The notes: generated by a model from the letters alone, not told the origin. 42,452 bases of DNA from Pyramidobacter sp. C12-8 (GCF_002007215.1 NZ_MUHX01000023.1:1-42452), one strand, 5' to 3'; positions 16,789-25,255 are shown, counted from the stretch's first letter. Numbers and translations are program-made.

Positions 16789-17671
16789 ACGTGCGATGTT
16801 CCACGTGGAACATCGTTTGCCGCGTGTCCTTCGTGCGACGCCGCTCTTGCTTTTTGCCGCCGACTCGGCGGATCACCTCGCCCAGCAGCAGGTCGAAAAA
16901 ATAGCCGACGGCGTACTTGCCGTAGATTTCGAGATAATTGTAGGCGTCGCTCCGCAGCGTCAGCGGGAACGTCAGATCATAGCTTCGCAGACAGTCGGTC
17001 GCCCCTTCGCGGGCCAACGCCCCCGGGCAGTAGAGAGCCGTCTTGAAGCCCGCGATTTTGTTCAGCTCGTCTTTGATAGCGGGAATCAGACAGCCGGCGG
17101 GTGATACAGTGATCAGGCACAGGTCGCTGCTCAATAGGCGCTCAATGATACTGCGATGAGTACAAATGTCATCTAAAATAAACAACGGTTTATTGAGAGC
17201 AATAGATTGGCTCTGGAATTCCTGCAGCACGAAAGAATAGGGACGCACGGCGAAAATGATGATACTGCGCGCGGCCGCCATCGCTTCGGCAAGACAGCGC
17301 AGGCGATTCCAATCCATTTTTTGGCCGACGCCCCAGACGTTCCTCAGGATCTCGTCGTAAAGCCGCCGCGGCTCATAGAGTCCGCGGCCGAAGTTGTCAA
17401 GCGCGATTTCGTATTGATTTTCTGGGATGTTCATTTTAGCTTTCCGTAGATCTGAGAAGTTATCAAATCCTAAGCTTCGACAGAAACGTTGTACAGTGGA
17501 GAATGAAGTATGGCATTGTACTACTAGGTCGCGCGTTTTCATGCGGTCGATCTCGTTGTAGTGGAGCAGCAGATACTGCGCCAGCTCCCAATTGGCTTCG
17601 TCGAGATCACTTCTGTGTTCGGCGTTGATGAGCTTCTGTTTGACCGAAAAGGATTTGCTGTCGTTATGCAT
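16787..17671 (-). CDS. RpiR-family transcriptional regulator (HTH plus SIS-like domain)
   Basis: A 294-residue regulator. The N-terminal part has an RpiR-type HTH (IDRMKTRDLVVQCHTSFSTV then QRFCRSLGFDNFSDLRKAKM). The rest resembles a SIS sugar-phosphate-type fold (ARSIIIFAVRPYSFVLQEFQ, SSDLCLITVSPAG) but is diverged. The ATG at 17671 overlaps the TGA of the upstream HxlR gene; an in-frame extension to 17854 only shadows that gene. The last residues MFHVEHRT are encoded by a perfect parS site, so the end of this protein is shaped by a DNA-binding element. Target genes are unknown; the divergent amidase cluster is a candidate. Confidence 0.82.
   Translation of the reverse strand: MHNDSKSFSVKQKLINAEHRSDLDEANWELAQYLLLHYNEIDRMKTRDLVVQCHTSFSTVQRFCRSLGFDNFSDLRKAKMNIPENQYEIALDNFGRGLYEPRRLYDEILRNVWGVGQKMDWNRLRCLAEAMAAARSIIIFAVRPYSFVLQEFQSQSIALNKPLFILDDICTHRSIIERLLSSDLCLITVSPAGCLIPAIKDELNKIAGFKTALYCPGALAREGATDCLRSYDLTFPLTLRSDAYNYLEIYGKYAVGYFFDLLLGEVIRRVGGKKQERRRTKDTRQTMFHVEHRT
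16797..16812. promoter_or_regulatory. parS: parS, ParB-binding centromere site
   Basis: The 16-bp perfect palindrome tgttccacgtggaaca is a known form of the bacterial chromosomal parS consensus (tgttNcacgtgNaaca). It lies within a 22-bp perfect palindrome, 16794-16815. It lies inside the 3' end of the RpiR-type gene and encodes MFHVEH, a peptide also seen where parS lies in coding sequence in other bacteria. ParB loaded here would organise the origin region, so this window is probably on the origin side of the chromosome. Confidence 0.88.
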
Positions 17672-17985
17672 CAGTCCGCCTCGTCGCCCCACGCGATCAA
17701 CTGGCGCACCAGAGGCAGCGCGCTGCGTCCCAAGTCGGTCAGCGCGTATTCGGCGAAAAGCGCCGGCTCGCTGAGCTTGTGGCAACTGATAAAACCTTCC
17801 TGCTCCAGTTGGCGCAGGTAGCCGGTCAGCGTCACGCGCGACACTGCCGCGCAAAGCCGCCGCAGCTCGCCGAAACGGAGCGGCCGCTCGCCCAGCAGAT
17901 AGACGACGTAGAACTTCCAGCGATGGGAAAGCAGATCCCAGGTGCGGTTGAACGTGATCTTTTCGGCAAAATCTTCCGGAATCAT
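17671..17985 (-). CDS. HxlR-family winged-helix transcriptional regulator
   Basis: A 104-residue protein with the whole HxlR fold: WDLLSHRWKFYVVYLLGERP, LRFGELRRL, VTLTGYLRQLEQEGFISCHK, then EYALTDLGRSALPLVRQLIAWG. The N-terminal Cys used for redox or aldehyde sensing in some members is not at its usual place, so a different signal is likely. It is co-transcribed with the RpiR-type gene through an ATGA overlap, which is unusual because the two regulator families rarely pair. Confidence 0.85.
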   Translation of the reverse strand: MIPEDFAEKITFNRTWDLLSHRWKFYVVYLLGERPLRFGELRRLCAAVSRVTLTGYLRQLEQEGFISCHKLSEPALFAEYALTDLGRSALPLVRQLIAWGDEAD

Positions 17986-18030
17986 GAAATTCGCCTCATC
18001 TTCATAGGAATTCGTCTGCTGCGCCGGCCG

Positions 18031-18162
18031 TCAGAAAGTGACGCTTCCGCAGCCGTTTTCCGACGGACCGCCGGCGCTTTCTAAAGCGGCACGGTACGGA
18101 TCCTCTTCCCTGAACGGCGGCGAAACGAAAAGTTTTTCCGCCTCTTTCCCGCGGCAGTACAT
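18031..18162 (-). CDS. Possible small protein or gene remnant, 43 residues
   Basis: An open frame in the 328-bp gap between the HxlR gene and the amidase gene. The product starts MYCRGKEAEKLFVSPPFREE and ends GCGSVTF. The frame stays open for about 30 codons upstream of the ATG, but no start or ribosome-binding site is evident there. Codon third positions resemble neighbouring genes. It could be the tail of a decayed gene. I recognise no family, and chance is a real alternative. Confidence 0.22.
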   Translation of the reverse strand: MYCRGKEAEKLFVSPPFREEDPYRAALESAGGPSENGCGSVTF

Positions 18163-18197
18163 CAGAATTCTAACATAGGCAAGATTTTTATCCCAGA

Positions 18198-18226
18198 TTG
18201 ATCGCAGCTGACGAAATTTATAAAAT
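18198..18226 (+). promoter_or_regulatory. Putative sigma70 promoter of the amidase operon
   Basis: TTGATC (18198-18203), 17-base spacer, TAAAAT (18221-18226). Transcription would begin near 18233, leaving a leader of about 80 bases that contains the inverted repeat at 18241-18278. Confidence 0.6.
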
Positions 18227-18240
18227 AACAGCCAGTTCAG

Positions 18241-18278
18241 TCCTTCATAAGTTCAGCAAAATTGTCTTATGGGAAGGA
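18241..18278 (+). promoter_or_regulatory. Leader inverted repeat before the amidase gene
   Basis: tccttcataag (18241-18251) and cttatgggaagga (18266-18278) pair over 11 bp with a two-base bulge. It may be an RNA hairpin or an operator for the divergent regulators. No function can be read from sequence alone. Confidence 0.4.
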
Positions 18279-18313
18279 ATTTTTCATGAAAACGCCAGAA
18301 AGGGGTAATTCTC

Positions 18314-19765
18314 GTGAGCAATACTGTTGTCGAAATGACGGCTGTGGATCTGTCCAAGGCCATCCACGCCAGGGAAGTTTCCTGCCGCGAGGTGATGGCT
18401 TCCTACCTTGATCACATCGACAAGACCAATCCCCGCGTCAACGCCATCGTCACCTGCGTCGACGGCGAGGCGCTGCTGGAACAGGCCGGTGAAAAGGACG
18501 CCGAGCTGGCATCCGGCAGGGACAACGGCTGGATGCAAGGCTTCCCGCAGGCCGTGAAGGATCTGGTTCCCACCAAGGGCATCCGCACCACCAAGGGATC
18601 GCTGCTTCTCAAGGACTGGATCCCCGACGCCGACGGCGCTGTCGTCACCGCGATGAAGCGCGACGGCGCCATCATCATCGGCAAAACCAACACGCCCGAG
18701 TTCGGCTACGGTTCCCAGTCCTACAACGAAGTGTTCGGCGCCACCGGCAATCCTTACGACGAGAACTGCAGCAGCGGCGGCTCGTCCGGCGGCGCAGCCT
18801 GCGCCGTCGCTTTGAGGATGCAGGCCGTGGCGGACGGCAGCGACTTCATGGGCTCGCTGCGCAATCCCGCCGGCTGGTGCAACATCGTCAGCCTGCGCCC
18901 ATCCATCGGCGCCGTCCCCTCCGGCGGCACCGAACTGTTCACCAACTCCATGGCCACAAACGGGCCCATGGGGCGCACCGTGGCCGACGTGGCCCTGCTG
19001 TTCGCCACCATGGCCGGCTACGACGCCAAGTTCCCGCTGACCCGCGAGGCCGATCCGCGCGTAAAAGCGCTGACGCCGGCGAACGTGCGCGAGGCGCTGA
19101 AAAAGGATCAGAAGGGCGTTCGCGTGGCTTGGATCGGCGACTGGGGCGGCGCGCTGCCCACCGAGCCCGGCGTCTTGGAAACTTGCCGCGCGGCTGTGGA
19201 ACGCATGAAGGACTTCGGCGCGGCGGTCGAGGACATCGAGCCCTTTTACAATATGAACGAGTTCTGGGAGACCATCTGGCTGCCCATCCGCCATTACTGC
19301 GCGTCCTCGCTGAAGCCGTGGTACGACAAATGCCGTCAGGACCTGATGAAGCCGGAGAGCCGCTGGGAGTACGAGGGTTCGCTGACCATGAGCGCCCAGG
19401 AGGTGTACCGCGCCTTCGAGAAGCGCACCGAGTTCTATCACGCCATGCTCAAGGTTTACGACGATTACGACTACATCGTCTCGCCCACCGCCTGCTGCTT
19501 CCCTTTCGACAAGAACGTTCACTGGCCTGAGACGATCGACGGCACGCCGATGCGCACCTATCACAATTGGATGGAGATCGTCACGCCGTGGACCATGGGC
19601 GGCAACGCCGTCTGCACGGTGCCGGCCGGATTCGGCGGCGCGAATCGCCTTTCCATCGGCCTGCAGCTGGTCGCCGCGCCGCACCGGGAGTTCGAGGCGC
19701 TGCAGTTCGCTTCGGCCTACGAAGCGGTTACCGGCTTCGTCGAGAAATTCCCGCCGAAATTCTAG
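18314..19765 (+). CDS. Amidase (amidase-signature family)
   Basis: A 483-residue hydrolase of the Ser-cisSer-Lys amidase family, which splits carboxamides into acid and ammonia. The catalytic Lys82 (AVKDLVPTKG), the GGSSGG loop with the cis-Ser (157 or 158) and the nucleophile Ser181 (GSDFMGSLRNPA) are visible. It is not GatA by context, because gatB and gatC are absent and two membrane-protein genes follow. The start is GTG, preceded by gaaaggggtaattctc. The substrate is unknown; the transporter-like pair downstream probably imports it. Confidence 0.9.
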   Translation: MSNTVVEMTAVDLSKAIHAREVSCREVMASYLDHIDKTNPRVNAIVTCVDGEALLEQAGEKDAELASGRDNGWMQGFPQAVKDLVPTKGIRTTKGSLLLKDWIPDADGAVVTAMKRDGAIIIGKTNTPEFGYGSQSYNEVFGATGNPYDENCSSGGSSGGAACAVALRMQAVADGSDFMGSLRNPAGWCNIVSLRPSIGAVPSGGTELFTNSMATNGPMGRTVADVALLFATMAGYDAKFPLTREADPRVKALTPANVREALKKDQKGVRVAWIGDWGGALPTEPGVLETCRAAVERMKDFGAAVEDIEPFYNMNEFWETIWLPIRHYCASSLKPWYDKCRQDLMKPESRWEYEGSLTMSAQEVYRAFEKRTEFYHAMLKVYDDYDYIVSPTACCFPFDKNVHWPETIDGTPMRTYHNWMEIVTPWTMGGNAVCTVPAGFGGANRLSIGLQLVAAPHREFEALQFASAYEAVTGFVEKFPPKF

Positions 19766-19851
19766 TTTTTTTTCGCAGAAAGCGTTCCGGAACCGTTCGG
19801 CTCGTCCCGCGCTCTCAAAATTTTCGTTCCCGCCCAAGGAGGAGCTCTTTT

Positions 19852-20547
19852 ATGGAAGAATTGTTGAAGATCGGCAACGCGGCGCCTTTCTGGGGGTGCG
19901 CCGCCATCAGCGTCAGCATCGTCGCGTTGCTGGCGCTCCGCTACGTGAAGCTGGGCTACAAGTTCGCCGGCAGCGTCGGCCTCGACAGGGCCGCCTGTAA
20001 CCGCGCCTTCAAGAGCGGCATGATCTCCGCCACGGGCCCCGCTATCGCCCAGGTCATCGTCATTCTGGCCATGATTTCGGTCGTTGGCGGCCCCATCTCC
20101 TGGATCCGCCTGTCCATGATCGGCTCGGCCGCCACCGAGCTGACCGCTGCCCGCACCGGCGCCGCAGCCTGCGGCGTGGAACTGGGCGGCGCCGGCTACG
20201 GCCTGAATCAGATGGCCGTTTCCTGGTTCACGATGAGCGTGAACGGCTGCGGCTGGCTGCTGATGGTGTGGCTGTTCACCCACAGGATGGACAAAGTCAG
20301 CGACAAGATCGGCGGCACCGACAAGGCATGGCGCGCCATTCTTACCGCCACGGCGAGCATCGGCCTTTACAGTCACATGACCAGCCCTTATCTGGTCACG
20401 TTCAGCGGCCGCACCGTCGCCGCGATCATCGGCGCTGTCTCCATGTTCGTGCTGATTCAGCTCGGCAAAAAACATCCCTGGATCAAGGACTATTCGCTGG
20501 GCTTCGCCATCATCGCCGGCCTGATCTGCGGTTACTTCTTTATGTGA
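19852..20547 (+). CDS. DUF5058-type membrane protein
   Basis: A 231-residue protein with about six hydrophobic segments. I recognise it as a likely DUF5058 member (VGGPISWIRLSMIGSAATEL, then YGLNQMAVSWFTMSVNGCGW). The ATG at 19852 follows caaggaggagctcttt. The family has no established function that I know of. It is followed after 13 bp by another small membrane protein, and both sit behind an amidase, so a two-subunit transporter for an amide compound is a plausible inference. Confidence 0.75.
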   Translation: MEELLKIGNAAPFWGCAAISVSIVALLALRYVKLGYKFAGSVGLDRAACNRAFKSGMISATGPAIAQVIVILAMISVVGGPISWIRLSMIGSAATELTAARTGAAACGVELGGAGYGLNQMAVSWFTMSVNGCGWLLMVWLFTHRMDKVSDKIGGTDKAWRAILTATASIGLYSHMTSPYLVTFSGRTVAAIIGAVSMFVLIQLGKKHPWIKDYSLGFAIIAGLICGYFFM

Positions 20548-20560
20548 GGAGGCCGTTCAC

Positions 20561-21217
20561 ATGGATTTCAGAACGGAATGGAACAAATCGGTCGTTCGCG
20601 TCGGCCGCGTCACCATGCTCCTGGCAATCTGCTGCAGCTTCCTGCCCAATATCGTCCTCTCGCTGGCCTACGGCGCCGCGCCGAGCATCGGCGACCTGCT
20701 GGCCGGCTGGGGACAGATCGCCGCGGCCTATGGCGCGTTCTACGTCATCGAGCCGATCACTTACTACACCGTGCTTGGCACGGCCGGTTCCTACATGGGG
20801 ATCCTCGCCGGTTCCATGGGACAGATGCGCGTCCCCGCCGCCGCCACCGCGCTTGACGTTACCAACAACGAGGCCGGTTCCGACAAGGGCGAGATCATCT
20901 CCACGATGGGCATCGCCGGTTCGATCGTCACCAACATCACGATCCTGACGATCTTCGTCGTCTTCGGCTACCAGATCCTGGGCGTCCTGCCTCAGACCGT
21001 CAAGAACGCGATCTCCAACCTGATTCTGCCGGCGCTGTTCGGCGCCGTGCTGATGCAGTTCGTGGTCAAGAAGCCCCGCATCGCCCTGTACGCGCTGCCG
21101 CTGGTGCTGCTGGTGCGCAAGTTCGTTCCGCTGCCCAGCTGGGGGTACATCCTCATCGCCGTGTTCGGCAACATGGTCATCTCCAAGTTCGCCTACAAGA
21201 CCAAGTTCGTCAAGTAG
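20561..21217 (+). CDS. Membrane protein, partner of the DUF5058-type protein
   Basis: A 218-residue protein with six or so hydrophobic helices and the conserved-looking stretch LGTAGSYMGILAGSMGQMRV followed by PAAATALDVTNNEAGSDKGE. It starts 13 bp after the DUF5058 gene with ribosome-binding site gaggaggccgttcac, so the two are made together. I do not recognise a characterised family. Function as the second half of a carrier is inferred from the pairing. Confidence 0.7.
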   Translation: MDFRTEWNKSVVRVGRVTMLLAICCSFLPNIVLSLAYGAAPSIGDLLAGWGQIAAAYGAFYVIEPITYYTVLGTAGSYMGILAGSMGQMRVPAAATALDVTNNEAGSDKGEIISTMGIAGSIVTNITILTIFVVFGYQILGVLPQTVKNAISNLILPALFGAVLMQFVVKKPRIALYALPLVLLVRKFVPLPSWGYILIAVFGNMVISKFAYKTKFVK

Positions 21218-21308
21218 GACCCGCGCCCCGATTCTGTGCGGCCGGCTGCGGAACTGCCTGTCGCCGCCGGCGCCGTTTCGTCAATTGATTCGTCTGGGGG
21301 GATCTTTA

Positions 21309-21824
21309 TTGAGAAGAAAAGACCGCGAAGTGACGTCAGAAGCATGGATCCGCAAGGTCCTCGAAGAAGCCGAGATCCTTCATCTGGCGCTGATCGACCC
21401 GGCGGGGAAACCCTACTCGGTGCCGGTTCATTACGGCCTGGGCGACAACTGCCTTTACATCCACGGCGCCATGCAGGGGCGCACGGCGGAAACGATGCGG
21501 ACGCACCCCGACGTGGCTTTTCACGTCGTCGCCGGCTACGAGCTGGTTCCCAGCCCCGTCAAGGCCGGCTATAAATGGGGCATCTACCGCAGCGTCATGG
21601 GCGAGGGAAAGGTGCGCGTCGTCACCGACTTGGGTGAAAAGCGCCGCGCCATCGACCTGCTCCACGCCCATTACGGTGACGTCAGGGAGAACTACTCCGT
21701 CGCCGACGCCAAACTGGAGAAAGTGGTCAACGTGCTGGCGATCGAGATCACGTCGCTGACGGGCAAGACCAAGGGTTATCCCAATCCCGACAATCCGCAC
21801 GCCGTCGTCGTCAGGGAGGAATGA
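21309..21824 (+). CDS. NimA-like pyridoxamine 5'-phosphate oxidase family flavoprotein
   Basis: A protein of about 171 residues with the split-barrel flavin-binding fold of nitroimidazole-resistance (NimA-like) proteins: RRKDREVTSEAWIRKVLEEA, then PYSVPVHYGLGDNCLYIHGA near residue 45. A TTG start at 21309 is chosen because the purine-rich ctggggggatc lies at the right distance. An in-frame TTG start at 21285 lacks this. Members bind FMN or haem; the physiological reaction is often unknown. Whether it reduces nitroimidazoles cannot be judged from sequence. Confidence 0.82.
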   Translation: MRRKDREVTSEAWIRKVLEEAEILHLALIDPAGKPYSVPVHYGLGDNCLYIHGAMQGRTAETMRTHPDVAFHVVAGYELVPSPVKAGYKWGIYRSVMGEGKVRVVTDLGEKRRAIDLLHAHYGDVRENYSVADAKLEKVVNVLAIEITSLTGKTKGYPNPDNPHAVVVREE

Positions 21825-21948
21825 AGGGCGCGCGTCCGCGGGAATGAGATCTCTTTGCGCGGCGCTCCGAAAGGAGTTTTTCTCGGTCTGCTGCGGCTGC
21901 GTAAAAATTTTCGCCGGTATCTTCCATTGGAGCTGAATAAAGAGAATC

Positions 21949-23298
21949 ATGAGAAAGAATCTCTCGCCGAAAGAGCTGCTGATCATGGGCGGCGGCCTGT
22001 TTTCCATGCATTTTGGGGCCATTTGCCTGCTCTATCCCGTCACCTGGGGGAACGACGCCGGTTCGGCCGTGTGGAGCGCATACCTGGGGATTTTCCTCTC
22101 CGGGATCGTCCTGCCCTTTTTGGGCTATGTGGCGCTGGTCAAAGGGCGCGGCAATTTCCTCGACATCGCGCGCCGCGCTTCGCCGGTGTTCGGGCTGTTC
22201 TTCGTCGCCGCGACGATCCTCGTGCTGGGGCCGTTCTTCGTTGTCCCCCGCGTCACTGCCGCGCTGTGGGCGGCCGTCCTGCAGCTGACGGGCTGGCGCC
22301 CCGTGGGAAAAACCGCTATCTTGCTGTTCAACGGCGCGTTCTACGCGGTGATCTACGTCTTCGTGGCCAGCAGCGGTAAAGTGGTCGAGCGCATCGGCCG
22401 CATTCTCTTCCCCGTGCTGATGGCGATCGTCGTCAGCGTCATCGTTCAAAGTATCGTTGCGCCGCTCTCGCCGTCGTGGGTCAAACCGAGTTTTGACGAA
22501 AATCCCGTCGTTCATGGGTTCCTTGCCGGCTATGCCGCCGGCGACCTGCAGTGCGCGCTCCTGTACGGGCTGGTGGTCGTCCGCGGCATCCATGACGCCG
22601 GCATCGCCGGCGAGGACGTCAACAGAAATTTGATCAAGATCGGCGTCATCGGTCTGGGACTGTTGGCGCTGGCGCACCTCGGCCACATGATCGCCGGCGC
22701 CAACATCGGCGGTACGATTCGTCTCAACCTTGCGGCCCTGTACGTGCAGATGGTCGTCGAACTGTGGGGGCCGGCGGGCGGCAGGGTCTTCCTGGTGGCG
22801 CTGGCCACGGCCTCGCTGACGGCCACGATCGGCATCACTTCGTCCACGGCCGGCATCTGGGAGAAAATTCTCGGCGGACGCGCGTCCTACCGCCAAATCT
22901 GTGCCGCCTCGTGCGTGATCAGCGGCCTGGTGTCTTCGACCGGTATCGACGCGATCGTCACCGTCGTCGGCCCTGTCCTCGACGCCTGTTATCCCGGCGC
23001 TATCGTCATCACGTTCTTTTACTGCTTCTGCCGGCACAACAACAGCCGCCGTAACCTCTTTGCGCTCAAGTGCGCCATGATCGCGGCCGCCGTCATGGGC
23101 GGCGCGGCGCTGCTGAACGTTTACGCCGGCCTGTTCCATCTCGACCTGCCTCGCTTTGCCAGTTTTTACGCCGCGCTGCCGCTGTCGGCCAGTTCGCTGG
23201 CGTGGATTCCCGCCTCGATCGCAGCCTACGCCGTCGCCTGGCTCGGCGCGGCTCACCGCAGCGGCGAGGTGAACGTCGACGGGCTGGAGATCGAGTGA
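21949..23298 (+). CDS. brnQ: Branched-chain amino acid:cation symporter (LIVCS family)
   Basis: A 449-residue inner-membrane protein with about twelve hydrophobic segments. It has the LIVCS start (GGGLFSMHFGAICLLYPVTWG) and FFVVPRVTAALWAA, equivalent to the family's conserved PR-x-A/T motif. It imports leucine, isoleucine or valine with Na+ or H+. The start follows aaagagaatc, a weak ribosome-binding site. It is a single gene closed by a strong terminator. In amino-acid fermenters such a carrier feeds oxidative branched-chain amino-acid catabolism. Confidence 0.88.
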   Translation: MRKNLSPKELLIMGGGLFSMHFGAICLLYPVTWGNDAGSAVWSAYLGIFLSGIVLPFLGYVALVKGRGNFLDIARRASPVFGLFFVAATILVLGPFFVVPRVTAALWAAVLQLTGWRPVGKTAILLFNGAFYAVIYVFVASSGKVVERIGRILFPVLMAIVVSVIVQSIVAPLSPSWVKPSFDENPVVHGFLAGYAAGDLQCALLYGLVVVRGIHDAGIAGEDVNRNLIKIGVIGLGLLALAHLGHMIAGANIGGTIRLNLAALYVQMVVELWGPAGGRVFLVALATASLTATIGITSSTAGIWEKILGGRASYRQICAASCVISGLVSSTGIDAIVTVVGPVLDACYPGAIVITFFYCFCRHNNSRRNLFALKCAMIAAAVMGGAALLNVYAGLFHLDLPRFASFYAALPLSASSLAWIPASIAAYAVAWLGAAHRSGEVNVDGLEIE

Positions 23299-23305
23299 AG
23301 CGTCT

Positions 23306-23360
23306 AAAAAAACGAGTCTGTCTCCGCCGCCGCGAGGGGGCGAGACAGACTCGTTTTTTT
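23306..23360. terminator. Bidirectional terminator between brnQ and the LysR gene
   Basis: A 19-bp perfect inverted repeat: seven A then cgagtctgtctc (23306-23324) pairs with gagacagactcg then seven T (23342-23360). The A and T runs let it work on both strands for the convergent genes. Confidence 0.92.
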
Positions 23361-23369
23361 ATGGACCGG

Positions 23370-24338
23370 TCATTTTTGCGCGCGGCGAATCACGGCGCCG
23401 ACGGTCTGTGAGTACTCTTCGAAAACGGCCCGAGCGATCTGAATAAAGCCTTGCAGATAGCGGGGACGGAAGCTCTCCAGGCGGTAGGCCAGCTCGGTGT
23501 TTTTCTGCGGCAGTTCGGCGCGGACGGGCACGGCGTAAAGCTCGCCGGCGACGTCGGGGCGTCTCAAGGCGTCGTAGAGGATCATTTCGTAGACGAGGCC
23601 GATGCCGTGTTCCTGACGGCACAGGTTCAGCGCCAGATCGTGCCGGCTCGTCTCGAAAATGATGTTGGGATGGATGTCCTGCTTCTCGAAAAAGCGTTCC
23701 AGCGTGTAGCGCAGTCCGTTGCTGTGAGTGAACGTGATCAGCGGCATGCTGTCGATCTTCGTCAGATCGAAGCCGTGCGGATCGAGCAGCGCTTCGTGCC
23801 AGGCCGGCGGGGCTTTCGCCAGGAAGCGGCGGCTGAAGACGCAGAAGATGCGGTCCCGCATGAAGGTCAGCACCTGCATGTTGCTGTGCCGCGGCACGTT
23901 GACGCCGATATAGAGATCGATCTTTCCGTCCCGAAGCAGCTCGTCCAGTTCCGCGGTTGAAGCTTCCACGGTGGTGACGACGATGTTGGGAAATTGCCTG
24001 TGATACACGTCCCAGATGCGCGGCATGAACACGGCGCCGCGCGTGCCCGTCACGCCGACGCGCAGCGACCCCGTGCTGGCGCGCGAGGTGTCCGCCAGGG
24101 CAGCGACAAGCTGCTGCTCGGTGTGCAGGACTTTGCGCACGTACTCGACCATGCTGCGCCCCGCCGGCGTCAGGATCAGCCGCGGCTTGCGCTCGAAGAA
24201 CGCGACGCCGTACTGGCGTTCCAATTTCTGGATGCTGGAGCTGAGCGACTGCTGCGTGATGTAGAGCCGCTCGGCTGCTTTGCGGAAATTCATCTCCTCG
24301 GCGGCGACCAGAAAATATTTCAAACTTCGCAAAGGCAT
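23370..24338 (-). CDS. LysR-family transcriptional regulator (divergent from RraA/Tct operon)
   Basis: A 322-residue regulator with an N-terminal winged helix (LKYFLVAAEEMNFRKAAERL, YITQQSLSSSIQKLERQYGV) and a C-terminal substrate-binding-like domain beginning near residue 92 (GSLRVGVTG). It is divergently placed 162 bp from the RraA/D-hydroxyacid dehydrogenase/Tct operon, the usual layout for a LysR activator. A small organic acid imported or made by that operon is the likely effector. Confidence 0.9.
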   Translation of the reverse strand: MPLRSLKYFLVAAEEMNFRKAAERLYITQQSLSSSIQKLERQYGVAFFERKPRLILTPAGRSMVEYVRKVLHTEQQLVAALADTSRASTGSLRVGVTGTRGAVFMPRIWDVYHRQFPNIVVTTVEASTAELDELLRDGKIDLYIGVNVPRHSNMQVLTFMRDRIFCVFSRRFLAKAPPAWHEALLDPHGFDLTKIDSMPLITFTHSNGLRYTLERFFEKQDIHPNIIFETSRHDLALNLCRQEHGIGLVYEMILYDALRRPDVAGELYAVPVRAELPQKNTELAYRLESFRPRYLQGFIQIARAVFEEYSQTVGAVIRRAQK

Positions 24339-24394
24339 CTCCCTTCCCTCCTTCTGACAGTCAAAAGCTGTGAGCCTCTCCCGCTTTTTTCTGT

Positions 24395-24428
24395 TTGATA
24401 AAAAAGTCGGAACCGTTTATCGTGATAA
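24395..24428 (+). promoter_or_regulatory. Putative promoter and LysR operator of the RraA/Tct operon
   Basis: TTGATA (24395-24400), 17-base spacer and TATCGT (24418-24423) may form the promoter. The inverted repeat TTATC-gt-GATAA (24417-24428) overlaps the -10 region and is flanked by further GATAA copies. Its position in the divergent gap suits LysR control. Confidence 0.4.
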
Positions 24429-24499
24429 GCAAGATAAAAAGCATTTTCCTCAACAGTCCGGCCGGTTAATTTCCCGGCAATTTCAAAGGAGCGATTTTC

Positions 24500-25225
24500 A
24501 TGAGCACAATCGGCAATCGGATCTTCAGCGAAGTCAGACGCCCGGGGCGCGATCTCGTCGAAGCCTTCAAGGGTATTCCTTCCAGCAATATCAACGACGA
24601 AATGAACCGCCTCTTTTGCATGCACGACTCCATGCGCCTCGTCAATCCCGATCACGCCGTGCAGCTGCTCGGTACGGCCGTCACGGTCAAGGTCCCCTCG
24701 GGCGACAACCTGTTCTTTCATCAGGCGCTCGACATGGCGCTCCCCGGCGACATTATCGTCGTGGACGGCGGTCACTGCAACAACCGTTCGCTGGCCGGAG
24801 AGATCATGCTCAAATTCGCCCAGTACAAGGGTCTTGCCGGCGTCGTCGTCGACGGCTGCCTGCGCGATCTCGACGCGCTGCGCGGGTTGTCCATGCCGGT
24901 CTACTGCGCCGGCATCACGCCGCAGGGGCCTTTCAAGAACGGCCCGGGCGAGATCAACGCGCCGATCGCCTGCGGCGGGCAGGTCGTATTCCCCGGCGAC
25001 ATCCTGGTCGGCGACATGGACGGCATCGTCGTGATCCACAAAGAGGACGCCGCGGAAATGGCGGCTGCCGCGCAGAAGAAAAAAGCTTCGGAGGACAAGA
25101 CGTTCGCGCTGATGGACGGCGACTGGAAAGCGTACGCCGAAAAGCACGCCGCCACCACCAAAAAGCGCATGGAAGGCCATACTCCTGAAATTCTCGGCAG
25201 CTTCGCCGACAAATACGGCCTGTAA
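24500..25225 (+). CDS. RraA-like aldolase/decarboxylase family protein
   Basis: A 241-residue protein of the RraA / 4-hydroxy-4-methyl-2-oxoglutarate aldolase family. The metal and substrate site is kept: Gly100-Glu101 (LAGEI), Asp118-Gly119 and Arg122-Asp123 (VVVDGCLRDLDALR). Catalytic members split HMG or oxaloacetate-type substrates to pyruvate. RraA proper, which inhibits RNase E, is shorter. The operon with a D-2-hydroxyacid dehydrogenase and a tricarboxylate transporter favours the aldolase role. The ATG follows aaaggagcgattttc. Confidence 0.85.
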   Translation: MSTIGNRIFSEVRRPGRDLVEAFKGIPSSNINDEMNRLFCMHDSMRLVNPDHAVQLLGTAVTVKVPSGDNLFFHQALDMALPGDIIVVDGGHCNNRSLAGEIMLKFAQYKGLAGVVVDGCLRDLDALRGLSMPVYCAGITPQGPFKNGPGEINAPIACGGQVVFPGDILVGDMDGIVVIHKEDAAEMAAAAQKKKASEDKTFALMDGDWKAYAEKHAATTKKRMEGHTPEILGSFADKYGL

Positions 25226-25255
25226 AGCGTCCGCTCCCGAAAGAAGCGCGATGTT

